DNA from: an uncultured bacterium
GTDB taxonomy: Bacteria; Bacillota; Clostridia; Oscillospirales; Ruminococcaceae
Reading direction: 5' to 3'
DNA: 54,849 bases
NCBI GenBank assembly: GCA_905214265.1
Contig: CAJMLQ010000003.1
Span: forward strand, 1-54,849
Made by a program: the position numbers and the translations under genes. Of the stretch, positions 15,556 through 22,237 are shown piece after piece (position 1 is the stretch's first letter; every line of letters begins with the position of its first letter). The notes beneath the pieces are model-generated. The model was not told the origin of the DNA and ran no database searches. It saw nothing but the letters and a program-made list of their open reading frames with translations.

Positions 15556-16143
15556 TCACGCCCGATGAATGGACTTCAGTTTCCTCCGGACACGCTGCAG
15601 AGCATTGTCAACGGACTTCAGCGAGATATGCAGGGAATCTGCGATCGTCTGATAATCGCAACCGCCGAGATGGGAAAACAAAATCTTCCGCTCTAAGGGG
15701 GAGAGTACGTTGTTCACATCCGCCAAGACCGCCGCGAGGCTTTCCTTATCGATGAAGATTTTTTCCGGGGTCTGCCCATCCGAGTTTTCCGCGGCTTCTT
15801 CAAGGGGGATGCTGTTATTCAGGATGCCGGCCTTTTTGCTGGAACTTTTTTCCACAGCCTTCAGCATTCGATTCTTAATACAAACCGACGCATAGGAACT
15901 GAATTTTACGTCTGAACCGGGAGCATAATTTCGGACTGCATCCAGAAAGCCGATGGAGCCTTCCTGAATCAAATCGTCCGGATCGAGCACACCTCGAAAC
16001 TGATACGCATATCGATTGATCAGCGGGATATACCGGGACAGTAAAATTGCGGCCGCCTCTCCATCACCCTCTCGATAGAGGGCCAAGATCGTCTCATCCG
16101 CGGCCACAGGACCGCCGGCGGAGCCGGAAAGGGTCTTTTCCAT
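15556..16143 (-). CDS. RNA polymerase sigma factor, SigH-like
   Basis: Sigma-70 family factor that redirects RNA polymerase. Region 2 is clear (RYAYQFRGVLDPDDLIQEGSIG and VKFSSYASVCIKNRM), and region 4 is at the C-terminus (LSPLERKILFSHLGGCDYQTIADSL then KSVDNALQRVRRKLK). Region 3 is short, as in SigH and related alternative factors. I use ATG 16143 with GGTGA upstream; TTG 16164 has no ribosome site and lies only about six bases from the predicted transcription start. This gives 195 residues. A strong promoter at 16177-16205 drives it. A sporulation or competence-type role is inferred from family membership only. Confidence 0.85.
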   Translation of the reverse strand: MEKTLSGSAGGPVAADETILALYREGDGEAAAILLSRYIPLINRYAYQFRGVLDPDDLIQEGSIGFLDAVRNYAPGSDVKFSSYASVCIKNRMLKAVEKSSSKKAGILNNSIPLEEAAENSDGQTPEKIFIDKESLAAVLADVNNVLSPLERKILFSHLGGCDYQTIADSLHISLKSVDNALQRVRRKLKSIHRA

Positions 16144-16176
16144 GCCAGATTCACCCGAATTCAATACGATAGGAAT

Positions 16177-16205
16177 ATCATACCCTACTTCTTAAGAAAT
16201 GTCAA
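16177..16205 (-). promoter_or_regulatory. Promoter of the sigma-factor gene
   Basis: Consensus TTGACA (16205-16200) and TATGAT (16182-16177), 17 bases apart on the minus strand. Transcription should start near 16170, which supports the ATG 16143 start. Confidence 0.78.
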
Positions 16206-16234
16206 GCGTTTTTATGAATTTTTTGAAACTTCTC

Positions 16235-16263
16235 TTGATTTCTTAACAAAAAAACTATATACT
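16235..16263 (+). promoter_or_regulatory. Promoter of the zinc-ribbon membrane protein gene
   Basis: TTGATT (16235-16240) and TATACT (16258-16263), 17 bases apart. It is divergent from the sigma-factor promoter; the -35 boxes are about 30 bases apart. The leader is about 85 bases. Confidence 0.75.
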
Positions 16264-16356
16264 TAGTACAAGTACGCTGAATTACACATCAGATCTGCAT
16301 TTTTCGCGGAATCCGACAATTTCCGTCAAAATTCACGGTAAAAAGGAGCGTTTTCT

Positions 16357-16653
16357 ATGCTATGCCCTCGATGCGGTCACGACGTTACAGGGGCGTTTTG
16401 CAGTAATTGCGGAACACCGGCAGCCCCTCCCCAGTCTTCCGGTCAGCAGACCTTCCAACAATTTCAGGTCCCGCCCGGACAACAAAACCGGGACAACAAA
16501 ATCATCCCTCTGATCTGCCTGGTCGGCGTGGCGATTTTTGCGGTTATCTTCCTGGTTTATTTTGGAACCATCCTGTTCTTATCTGTCCTGCCGGTCCTTT
16601 TGGCAATGTGGGATTATTATATTCCTTACGGCGGATACTACGATTCTTACTGA
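16357..16653 (+). CDS. Zinc-ribbon membrane protein of unknown function
   Basis: A 98-residue protein starting with a zinc ribbon: CPRCG at residues 3-7 and CSNCG at 15-19. A Gln/Pro-rich linker follows, then a long hydrophobic stretch at about residues 48-85 that can span the membrane once or twice, and a Tyr-rich end (YYIPYGGYYDSY). AAAAAGGAGCG precedes ATG 16357. The unit is complete, with its own promoter and terminator. Similar ribbon-plus-membrane proteins are common in Clostridia, but none has a settled function. It converges on the purine riboswitch unit at 16695-16894. Confidence 0.8.
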   Translation: MLCPRCGHDVTGAFCSNCGTPAAPPQSSGQQTFQQFQVPPGQQNRDNKIIPLICLVGVAIFAVIFLVYFGTILFLSVLPVLLAMWDYYIPYGGYYDSY

Positions 16654-16659
16654 CCGCTG

Positions 16660-16689
16660 GCGCTGTCCGAAAAGGAGACAGCGCTTTTT
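16660..16689 (+). terminator. Terminator of the zinc-ribbon membrane protein gene
   Basis: Stem GCGCTGTC/GACAGCGC with a nine-base loop, followed by five T. Confidence 0.85.
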
Positions 16690-16694
16690 CTTTC

Positions 16695-16728
16695 AAAAAC
16701 AAAAAGAGGGTGAAGCGCTTCACCCTCT
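16695..16728 (-). terminator. Terminator ending the purine riboswitch transcript
   Basis: Perfect 12-base inverted repeat (AGAGGGTGAAGC and its complement) that runs into two T-runs on the minus strand. It begins 33 bases after the riboswitch aptamer ends and converges on the terminator of the opposing gene. It may be the switch's expression platform or a constitutive end; I do not see an obvious antiterminator pairing with P1. Confidence 0.85.
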
Positions 16729-16761
16729 GCCATTTTACGAATTCATCGAAAAAGGACCAGT

Positions 16762-16832
16762 CACACATAGCACGATCATTTCCGGTAACCGTGTAGAAAC
16801 TCCTGCGCCATATCCGCAGCATTATATGAGTG
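16762..16832 (-). promoter_or_regulatory. Purine riboswitch aptamer, guanine-type by its specificity base, with no gene behind it
   Basis: Minus-strand aptamer with every purine-riboswitch landmark: P1 CACTCAT/ATGTGTG (six of seven pairs), J1/2 ATAAT, P2 CTGCG/CGCAG around loop GATATGG, J2/3 with the invariant GTTTCTAC, P3 ACGGTT/GATCGT around loop ACCGGAAAT, and J3/1 GCT. The two loops carry the GG and CC of the known kissing contact. The base that pairs with the ligand (C74 of xpt) is C, so guanine or hypoxanthine is expected. A U-to-G change in L3 and G for A at position 73 are deviations. The nearest downstream minus-strand gene, the sigma factor, is about 560 bases beyond the terminator. 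Confidence 0.88.
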
Positions 16833-16865
16833 CCTGCCACAAAGAAAAGTTTTTCAAGCAAGTTC

Positions 16866-16894
16866 ATTATAACATACCCCTCTTAAAAAAGCAA
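16866..16894 (-). promoter_or_regulatory. Promoter of the purine riboswitch transcript
   Basis: TTGCTT (16894-16889), 17-base spacer and consensus TATAAT (16871-16866) with an upstream TG, on the minus strand. The start near 16859 lies about 27 bases ahead of the aptamer. The promoter is inside the 3' flank of the DUF4434 gene. Confidence 0.8.
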
Positions 16895-16914
16895 GGGGTT
16901 TTCAAAAGTTTTTT

Positions 16915-17871
16915 TCAACCCTGCGCTGCGCGGTAATTGATGTAGTCTGTGTAGAGCTTTACCGAAGAAGGATGACCCGCGAAGGCGCCGGTTCCGGGTT
17001 TGTTCATCAGGCCGGGATACTCGTAAATCAGGATCTCCTCCACATAGGGAGAAACCGCCTCCAACTGCTTCTGCAGCCGCTCAAAAGGTGCGGGCAGAAG
17101 AGCAGAATGGTAAACCTGGCCTTCGAATTCAAACACTTCAACGTCGGCCCAGAGCTTGGCACGGCCCGCTTTGTCGTGGACACGCTTCAATGCCTCGTAA
17201 AATCCAGCGCTCTCCTCCAGACGGGTTTTCTGTACACCGATCTCATCCTGATAGGCCATGAAGTCAATATCCAGGCTTTCCAGGTCACGAACGTACTGAT
17301 CGTCGGCGATGACGTTCCGGGTGCCATAGGGCCCGATGAGAGTCTTGAAATGCGCGCCCATTTTGTGGACCTCAGCAGAGGAAAGATTGACGTACTTTTG
17401 GAATTCCGCGGACATATGGCCGTTGATCCAGGTTTCATCGGGATAGTACCACCCGTAAAAGCTCTTGTGGCTGCCATAAAGAGCGGCCAGTTCGTCAATG
17501 GCCTGAAGCATCCGGGAAAGAACCGCCGGATCGGTCATATTGCCGATGGGATCTGTCCAGTCACCGTAAAAACCGGTGCCGATGAATACCTTCAAATCCA
17601 GCCGGTCGGCTTCGTCCAGCAGCACCTCGATGGGATCGGAGCAGCCGATCTGCCATTCCGGGAAAATCCCGGTCTGAAAGTACGCTTTGAAATGAAGGGC
17701 CGTCGCCATGAGCACGACGTATTTCATGCCGGCTTCCTTCATTTCCCGCAGCTTTTCCCGCCACTGCTCCTCTGTAAAGGCGGTAAGAGTATCGTTCCAG
17801 TACTTTCCCTCTGCCACATTGTGATGCAGAAATTCAAACCAGGTCCCGGTAATGGGTTTTGTGAGAATCAT
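16915..17871 (-). CDS. DUF4434 domain protein, glycosidase-like TIM barrel
   Basis: Cytoplasmic 318-residue protein of the DUF4434 family, which has a glycoside-hydrolase-like TIM-barrel fold; no enzyme activity is established. The opening KPITGTWFEFLHHN and the block W+EKLREMKEAGMKYVVLMAT are characteristic. Later FIGTGFYGDW, GWYYPDETW and FMAYQDEIG provide acidic residues at strand ends, as in a hydrolase active site. There is no signal peptide. The ATG follows AGGAACC only weakly. It lies 11 bases after the glycerophosphodiesterase gene and is probably co-transcribed from 18660-18688. The riboswitch promoter begins within 20 bases of its stop, and no separate terminator is visible for this operon before it. 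Confidence 0.8.
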   Translation of the reverse strand: MILTKPITGTWFEFLHHNVAEGKYWNDTLTAFTEEQWREKLREMKEAGMKYVVLMATALHFKAYFQTGIFPEWQIGCSDPIEVLLDEADRLDLKVFIGTGFYGDWTDPIGNMTDPAVLSRMLQAIDELAALYGSHKSFYGWYYPDETWINGHMSAEFQKYVNLSSAEVHKMGAHFKTLIGPYGTRNVIADDQYVRDLESLDIDFMAYQDEIGVQKTRLEESAGFYEALKRVHDKAGRAKLWADVEVFEFEGQVYHSALLPAPFERLQKQLEAVSPYVEEILIYEYPGLMNKPGTGAFAGHPSSVKLYTDYINYRAAQG

Positions 17872-17882
17872 AAGGGTTCCTC

Positions 17883-18623
17883 CTATCTTTGTGCGAAGGC
17901 ATCCCGCAGCTTCAGGGCTAGGGCTGCGTCATTGGAGATGATGTTGTCCACGCCGAGAGTGAGCATCCGGTTGATATCCGCTTCCTCATCCACGGTCCAG
18001 ACATTGACGGCGATACCCAGGCTGTGGGCCTTGTCCACCAAGGCCTGATCCACCAGGTGATAATCCGCGTGAAGAGCGTCGCAACCCCAGGAGGCGGCAT
18101 AATCGGCCATGTCCTTCCCCAGGGTGACGCTGTAAAGCGCGCCCACGGCAAACTCCGGATACCGCTCCTTGATATTTTTCAGGATAAAATGGTTAAAGGA
18201 AGAAATGATACAGCGGTCTTCCATGTGGTACTCCCGCAGCATGTCCACGACTGTGTCCTCCACTCCGGTCAGAAAACCGGTGCCAGCCTTGATCTCCACA
18301 TTCAGGAAGATCTGGTTCCCCTTGAGAAATTCCAGGAGTTCCCGAAAGGACGGAATTTTTTCTGAGCGGTACGCCTCGGAAAAGCCAAGCCCAGCGCTGA
18401 AAGCCTGGAGCTGCTCAAAGGTATAGCCGTAAATAGAGCCGCTGCCCTCCACAACGGTGCGGCCCAACCGGTCGTCATGATGAACGGCAAGGCTCCCGTC
18501 AGGAAGAAGATGGACGTCCATCTCGATGCCGTCTGCGTGAAGTTCCTCCGCGCGGCGGAAGGCCGCCATGGTATTCTCGGGACGCTCTTTGCTGGCCCCG
18601 CGGTGCGCTTGGATTTTTGTCAT
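17883..18623 (-). CDS. Glycerophosphodiester phosphodiesterase family protein
   Basis: Member of the GDPD family, which hydrolyses glycerophosphodiesters to glycerol 3-phosphate and an alcohol. Motifs: QAHRGASKERPENTMAAF with the catalytic His and Arg, the metal-binding GIEMDVHLLPDGSLAVHHD, and VNVWTVDEEADINRML near the end. ATG 18623 is used because AAGGGG precedes it and the promoter at 18660-18688 places the mRNA start near 18653; the open frame 31 codons upstream overlaps the promoter. The protein is 246 residues with no signal peptide, so it acts in the cytoplasm. First gene of an operon with the DUF4434 protein. Confidence 0.93.
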   Translation of the reverse strand: MTKIQAHRGASKERPENTMAAFRRAEELHADGIEMDVHLLPDGSLAVHHDDRLGRTVVEGSGSIYGYTFEQLQAFSAGLGFSEAYRSEKIPSFRELLEFLKGNQIFLNVEIKAGTGFLTGVEDTVVDMLREYHMEDRCIISSFNHFILKNIKERYPEFAVGALYSVTLGKDMADYAASWGCDALHADYHLVDQALVDKAHSLGIAVNVWTVDEEADINRMLTLGVDNIISNDAALALKLRDAFAQR

Positions 18624-18659
18624 GCCGATAACCCCTTTTCCTGCGTCGATTCTACGCTC

Positions 18660-18688
18660 ATTATAGACCTTTTCCCGAAAGATCGCAA
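18660..18688 (-). promoter_or_regulatory. Promoter of the GDPD-DUF4434 operon
   Basis: TTGCGA (18688-18683) and consensus TATAAT (18665-18660), 17 bases apart on the minus strand. Confidence 0.78.
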
Positions 18689-18755
18689 GAACATCTTTTT
18701 CAAAAGGCAAATTCAAACCACATAGTTTTTGCTTTTGGAGCCAGAGAAGAAACTC

Positions 18756-20549
18756 CTACCGGCCGCTGTCCTGTGCTTCGATCTTTTCTGCCAGTTCGGT
18801 CAAATAGATCCAGCGCTCCGTTTTATGGTCCAGCTCAGCGGAAAGGGCCTCTTTCCGGACGGTCAGTTCCTGGAGCTTTTGGAAGTCACTGGCGTTTTCC
18901 CCAAGAAGGCGGTCCGTTTCCGCGATTTGAGCTTCCAGCGCCTCAAGCTCCTGATCAATGGTCTCGTACTCTTTCTGCTCTTTAAAGGTGAATTTCAGTT
19001 TCTGCTCGTGGGCGCCCCGGTAGCGGGTTTCCGGCTTTTTTTCCTTGGCCGGGGAGGAAGCCGTGTTTTTTTCCTGCTGGGCAAGATAATCCGTATACCC
19101 TCCCAAGCAGCGCCGGATGCTTCCGTCTGGCTGGAAAGCACAGATGGTGTCCGCCACCCGGTCCAGAAAATACCGGTCGTGGGAGACGGCGATTACCGCC
19201 CCGGAAAAATCCTCCAGATAGTCCTCCAGAATCCGCAGAGTGGAAATATCCAGATCGTTAGTGGGCTCGTCCAGGAAGAGAACATTGGGCGCCTCCATCA
19301 GAATCCCCAAAAGGAACAGGCGGCGGCGCTCCCCCCCGGAAAGCCGCTGAATCTCCGTATAATGGAGCGCCGGCGGAAAAAGAAATCTTTCTAACATCTG
19401 GGCAGCGGTAAGGCGGCCACTGCCGGTGTCCAAGGTTTCGCCGTAACCCCGGAGATAGTCGATGACCTTCTGGGAAGGATCCATCTCCTTCCCCTCCTGG
19501 GAAAAGAAGCCGATCCGCACGGTGGAGCCGATGGTCACGTTGCCGGTATCCGGCGGGAGCCTTCCGGACAGAACGGCCATCAGCGTGGATTTCCCGCAGC
19601 CGTTGGGTCCGATCAGGCCAATGCGGGCATCCCGCTGAACCAGCAGATCAAATCCGGAAAAGAGTGGCGCGTCCCCGTAGGATTTGCTGATATTCTCCGC
19701 CTTGATAATGGTTTTCCCCAATCGGGAGGACACGGAGGAGAGCTCCAGCACCCCGTCCGGGACATTGCCGGAGGGGGCTTTCAACTCCTCCAGCCGGTCC
19801 AGGCGGTACTGGCTTTTGGTCCCCCTGGCCCGTGCTCCTCGTGCCGCCCATTCCAGTTCTTTTTTCAAAAGGCTCTGGCGCTTGCGCTCGGAGGCGGCGG
19901 CCATTTCCTCCCGCTCGGCCTTCTGGGCCAGGAAGCCGCTGTAATTGGCCTGGTAGCTGTACAGCCGGCCGTTGTCGATCTCAACGATGCGGTTGGTCAC
20001 TCGATCCAAGAAATAGCGGTCGTGGGTGACCATCAGCAGAGCGCCGGTGTATTTTTTCAGCCGCTCCTCCAGCCAGGAGACCATTTCACTGTCCAGATGG
20101 TTGGTGGGCTCGTCCAGGATTAGCACCTCACAGGGATGAATCAGCGCCGCCGCAATGGCGACCCGCTTCTTCTGCCCGCCGGAAAGGCGGGAGACATCGG
20201 CGTCGAAATCGGTGATCCCCAAACGGGTCAGGATCGATTTTGCCTCGAACTCTCGGCTCTCCAGAATGTCCGGGGAGATGCCCTTCTCCACCTGGCGCAG
20301 GACGGAGGTTCCCTCCTCAAAAACGGGATTCTGGGGCAGATAGCTGACCCGCACCGCACCGAAGCGGCTGACCCTGCCGGAATCCGGCTGCTCTTCTCCA
20401 GCGAGGATCCGCAGGAGGGTGGTCTTCCCCGTCCCGTTGACGCCGATGACGCCCACCTTCTCCCCTTCCCCAAGATTAAGGGAGATCCCTTCCAGAAGTG
20501 TCTTTTCGCTGTAATTCTTTACGATATTTTCCGCTGCCAGTAAAATCAA
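18756..20549 (-). CDS. ABC-F family ATP-binding protein
   Basis: Soluble twin-ATPase of the ABC-F family; known members bind the ribosome and modulate translation or displace antibiotics. Two nucleotide-binding domains are present: Walker A GVNGTGKTT and signature LSGGQKKR in the first, GPNGCGKST and LSGGERRR in the second, joined by a charged helical linker of about 80 residues. A C-terminal coiled coil of about 80 residues follows the second domain, as in Uup. I use TTG 20549: AGGGGAG lies eight bases upstream and the promoter start falls near 20576, so ATG 20579 would leave almost no leader. The protein is 597 residues. Resistance function cannot be judged from the sequence alone. Confidence 0.9.
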   Translation of the reverse strand: MILLAAENIVKNYSEKTLLEGISLNLGEGEKVGVIGVNGTGKTTLLRILAGEEQPDSGRVSRFGAVRVSYLPQNPVFEEGTSVLRQVEKGISPDILESREFEAKSILTRLGITDFDADVSRLSGGQKKRVAIAAALIHPCEVLILDEPTNHLDSEMVSWLEERLKKYTGALLMVTHDRYFLDRVTNRIVEIDNGRLYSYQANYSGFLAQKAEREEMAAASERKRQSLLKKELEWAARGARARGTKSQYRLDRLEELKAPSGNVPDGVLELSSVSSRLGKTIIKAENISKSYGDAPLFSGFDLLVQRDARIGLIGPNGCGKSTLMAVLSGRLPPDTGNVTIGSTVRIGFFSQEGKEMDPSQKVIDYLRGYGETLDTGSGRLTAAQMLERFLFPPALHYTEIQRLSGGERRRLFLLGILMEAPNVLFLDEPTNDLDISTLRILEDYLEDFSGAVIAVSHDRYFLDRVADTICAFQPDGSIRRCLGGYTDYLAQQEKNTASSPAKEKKPETRYRGAHEQKLKFTFKEQKEYETIDQELEALEAQIAETDRLLGENASDFQKLQELTVRKEALSAELDHKTERWIYLTELAEKIEAQDSGR

Positions 20550-20582
20550 ATCCCGACGCTCCCCTACTGCAATCTCCATTTT

Positions 20583-20611
20583 ATTGTAGACGTTTTTTAC
20601 TGGATTGTCCA
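20583..20611 (-). promoter_or_regulatory. Promoter of the ABC-F gene
   Basis: TGGACA (20611-20606) and TACAAT (20588-20583), 17 bases apart on the minus strand. Confidence 0.72.
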
Positions 20612-20646
20612 GCCCTTTTGAAAAATCCCCCGGCAGGCCCCTCAGC

Positions 20647-20686
20647 AAAAACGCGGCGGCAGACAGAATTTTCTGTCCGCCGCCGC
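20647..20686 (-). terminator. Terminator of the cytidylate-kinase-like gene
   Basis: Sixteen-base-pair stem with one mismatch (arms 20653-20668 and 20671-20686), followed by G and five T on the minus strand. Confidence 0.82.
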
Positions 20687-20710
20687 GGCTTCAAGCCGTA
20701 AAATTGTTCG

Positions 20711-21343
20711 TCAGCGTTCCTTTTCCGCCTCCGCGCACGTCACAAATCCCCGAATCACCTCCACGCAGCCCTCAATGCCGATCTTCGCACTGTTCAAAGA
20801 CAAGTCGTAGTTCTCTGCGCGGCCCCACTTCTGATTGGTATAGAAATTATAGTAAGTGGCGCGCTTTTTGTCCATTTTCTGAATCTGTTCCCTGGCCCGG
20901 TCGGCAGAGAGGTTATAATAGGTTGTGGCACGTTCCACACGTTCTTCAATATCCGAGTAAATGTAGACGTTGACACAGCCGGGATGCTCCCGCAGGATGT
21001 AATCCGCACACCGCCCGACAATGACGCACGGTCCTTTGGCGGCGAGCTTACGAATCACCTCCGACTGGATCAGGAAAACCTTGTCGTTGAGGGGAAGATC
21101 CGGCACCCCCGCCATGCCGTGGAGCAGGTAGGAGTTCATGGAAAGGGTGTAGAGGAGACTGCTGGTAGCCTTTTCATCAGCCTTTTCAAAAAGCTCACGG
21201 CTCATGCCGCTCTCCTCAGCGGCCATGGTAATCAGTTCCTTGTCGTAGAAAGGAATGTTCAGAGCCTCCGCCAGCTTTCTGCCGATAAATCTTCCACCGC
21301 TGCCGTATTGCCTGCTGATTGTGATGACTGTTTCAATTGCCAT
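20711..21343 (-). CDS. Cytidylate kinase-like family protein
   Basis: P-loop protein of the 'cytidylate kinase-like' family, distinct from the essential Cmk. The P-loop region ITISRQYGSGGRFIGRKLAE is near residues 8-27, followed by IPFYDKELI, and the block KGPCVIVGRCADYILRE is typical of the family. Length of 210 residues is normal. Nucleoside monophosphate phosphorylation is plausible but untested for this group. The ATG follows AAAAAGGAGCGATCCGT, a good ribosome site. A perfect consensus promoter and a strong terminator make it a single-gene unit. Confidence 0.88.
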   Translation of the reverse strand: MAIETVITISRQYGSGGRFIGRKLAEALNIPFYDKELITMAAEESGMSRELFEKADEKATSSLLYTLSMNSYLLHGMAGVPDLPLNDKVFLIQSEVIRKLAAKGPCVIVGRCADYILREHPGCVNVYIYSDIEERVERATTYYNLSADRAREQIQKMDKKRATYYNFYTNQKWGRAENYDLSLNSAKIGIEGCVEVIRGFVTCAEAEKER

Positions 21344-21378
21344 ACGGATCGCTCCTTTTTAAGATTGGTTTTCTTTAT

Positions 21379-21407
21379 ATTATAGTTGTTTTTAACAATA
21401 TTGTCAA
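21379..21407 (-). promoter_or_regulatory. Perfect consensus promoter of the cytidylate-kinase-like gene
   Basis: TTGACA (21407-21402), 17-base AT-rich spacer, TATAAT (21384-21379) on the minus strand: an exact match to the vegetative consensus. Confidence 0.88.
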
Positions 21408-21524
21408 GTATATACGCAATATTTTAGAATATGTGCAATAATTTTAGAAAGTTTACGCTTCCTTTCTTGTTTTTAAAGGGGCAATCCGCTATACTGAGAG
21501 AAAAATGGAAAGGTGTGGCTGACG

Positions 21525-22079
21525 TTGAATTGGATCATACAAGTCGACAATCGAATTCTGGATTTTATCACGGAACATCTGCACACGCCCTTCGGAGACG
21601 CGGTCATGCCGGCGATCACCTCCTTGGGAAATCTGGGGATTTTTTGGATCCTTCTGGCCGTTGTCCTGCTGTTTCTGCCCAAGTGGCGGAAGGCTGGGTT
21701 CCAGATGCTGGCCGGAATGGCCCTGGCCGTCCTGGTGGGAAGCCTGATCTTAAAACCTCTGATCGCCCGGGAACGGCCCTTTTCCGCCAACGAATACCTG
21801 AATCTGCTCATCACGGCCCCAAAAGATTTCTCCTTCCCCTCCGGGCACACCTCATCCTCCTTCGCGGCAGCGACGGTCCTGTTCCGCCGGAACAAGGGTG
21901 CGGGAGCCGCCGCGGCGGTCCTAGCGGCGCTCATTGCCTTTTCCCGCATGTATCTGTATGTGCATTATCCATCAGACATTTTGGCCGGGCTTCTGCTGGG
22001 GATCGCCTCGGGAGCAGTAGGAACCCTCCTTGTAAACGCTGTTTGGCGGAAATGGAAGCGGCGCCCCGCCAAACAATAG
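21525..22079 (+). CDS. PAP2 family membrane phosphatase
   Basis: Membrane phosphatase of the PAP2/BcrC superfamily, which removes phosphate from lipid pyrophosphates or phosphates on the outer face of the membrane; undecaprenyl pyrophosphate is a likely substrate. The three signature blocks are intact: KPLIARERP, PSGHTSSSF and SRMYLYVHYPSDILAG. Four to five membrane segments are visible. Start: AAAGGTG sits nine bases ahead of TTG 21525, giving an MNWIIQVDN opening usual in Clostridia; GTG 21513 overlaps that ribosome site. The protein is 184 residues. No neighbouring gene points to a specific lipid. Confidence 0.88.
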   Translation: MNWIIQVDNRILDFITEHLHTPFGDAVMPAITSLGNLGIFWILLAVVLLFLPKWRKAGFQMLAGMALAVLVGSLILKPLIARERPFSANEYLNLLITAPKDFSFPSGHTSSSFAAATVLFRRNKGAGAAAAVLAALIAFSRMYLYVHYPSDILAGLLLGIASGAVGTLLVNAVWRKWKRRPAKQ

Positions 22080-22139
22080 CGGGATTCTCTTATTTCGTGA
22101 AAAAAGCGTGAATTTTCTCCGAATATTTCTTAAAGCGGC

Positions 22140-22168
22140 TTGATTTTTTTGAGCAGGTGTTTTATACT
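22140..22168 (+). promoter_or_regulatory. Promoter of htpG
   Basis: TTGATT (22140-22145) and TATACT (22163-22168), 17 bases apart. Transcription begins near 22175, directly in front of the CIRCE operator. Confidence 0.8.
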
Positions 22169-22178
22169 AAAAAAGATG

Positions 22179-22205
22179 TTAGCACTCGTTTTGTGAGAGT
22201 GCTAA
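22179..22205 (+). promoter_or_regulatory. CIRCE operator (HrcA-binding site)
   Basis: Exact TTAGCACTC, nine-base spacer, exact GAGTGCTAA. This is the HrcA repressor site normally found before groESL and dnaK; here it lies immediately after the htpG start site, where bound HrcA would block transcription and heat would release it. Confidence 0.97.
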
Positions 22206-22237
22206 ATTCTTGAAAAGAAAAAGGAAGGTTCGATCGT

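Noticed and set aside
16544..16867. 107-codon minus frame spanning the riboswitch region
   Set aside because: It begins in the riboswitch leader, runs through the terminator stem and opposes the zinc-ribbon gene; no ribosome site. Treated as a chance frame.
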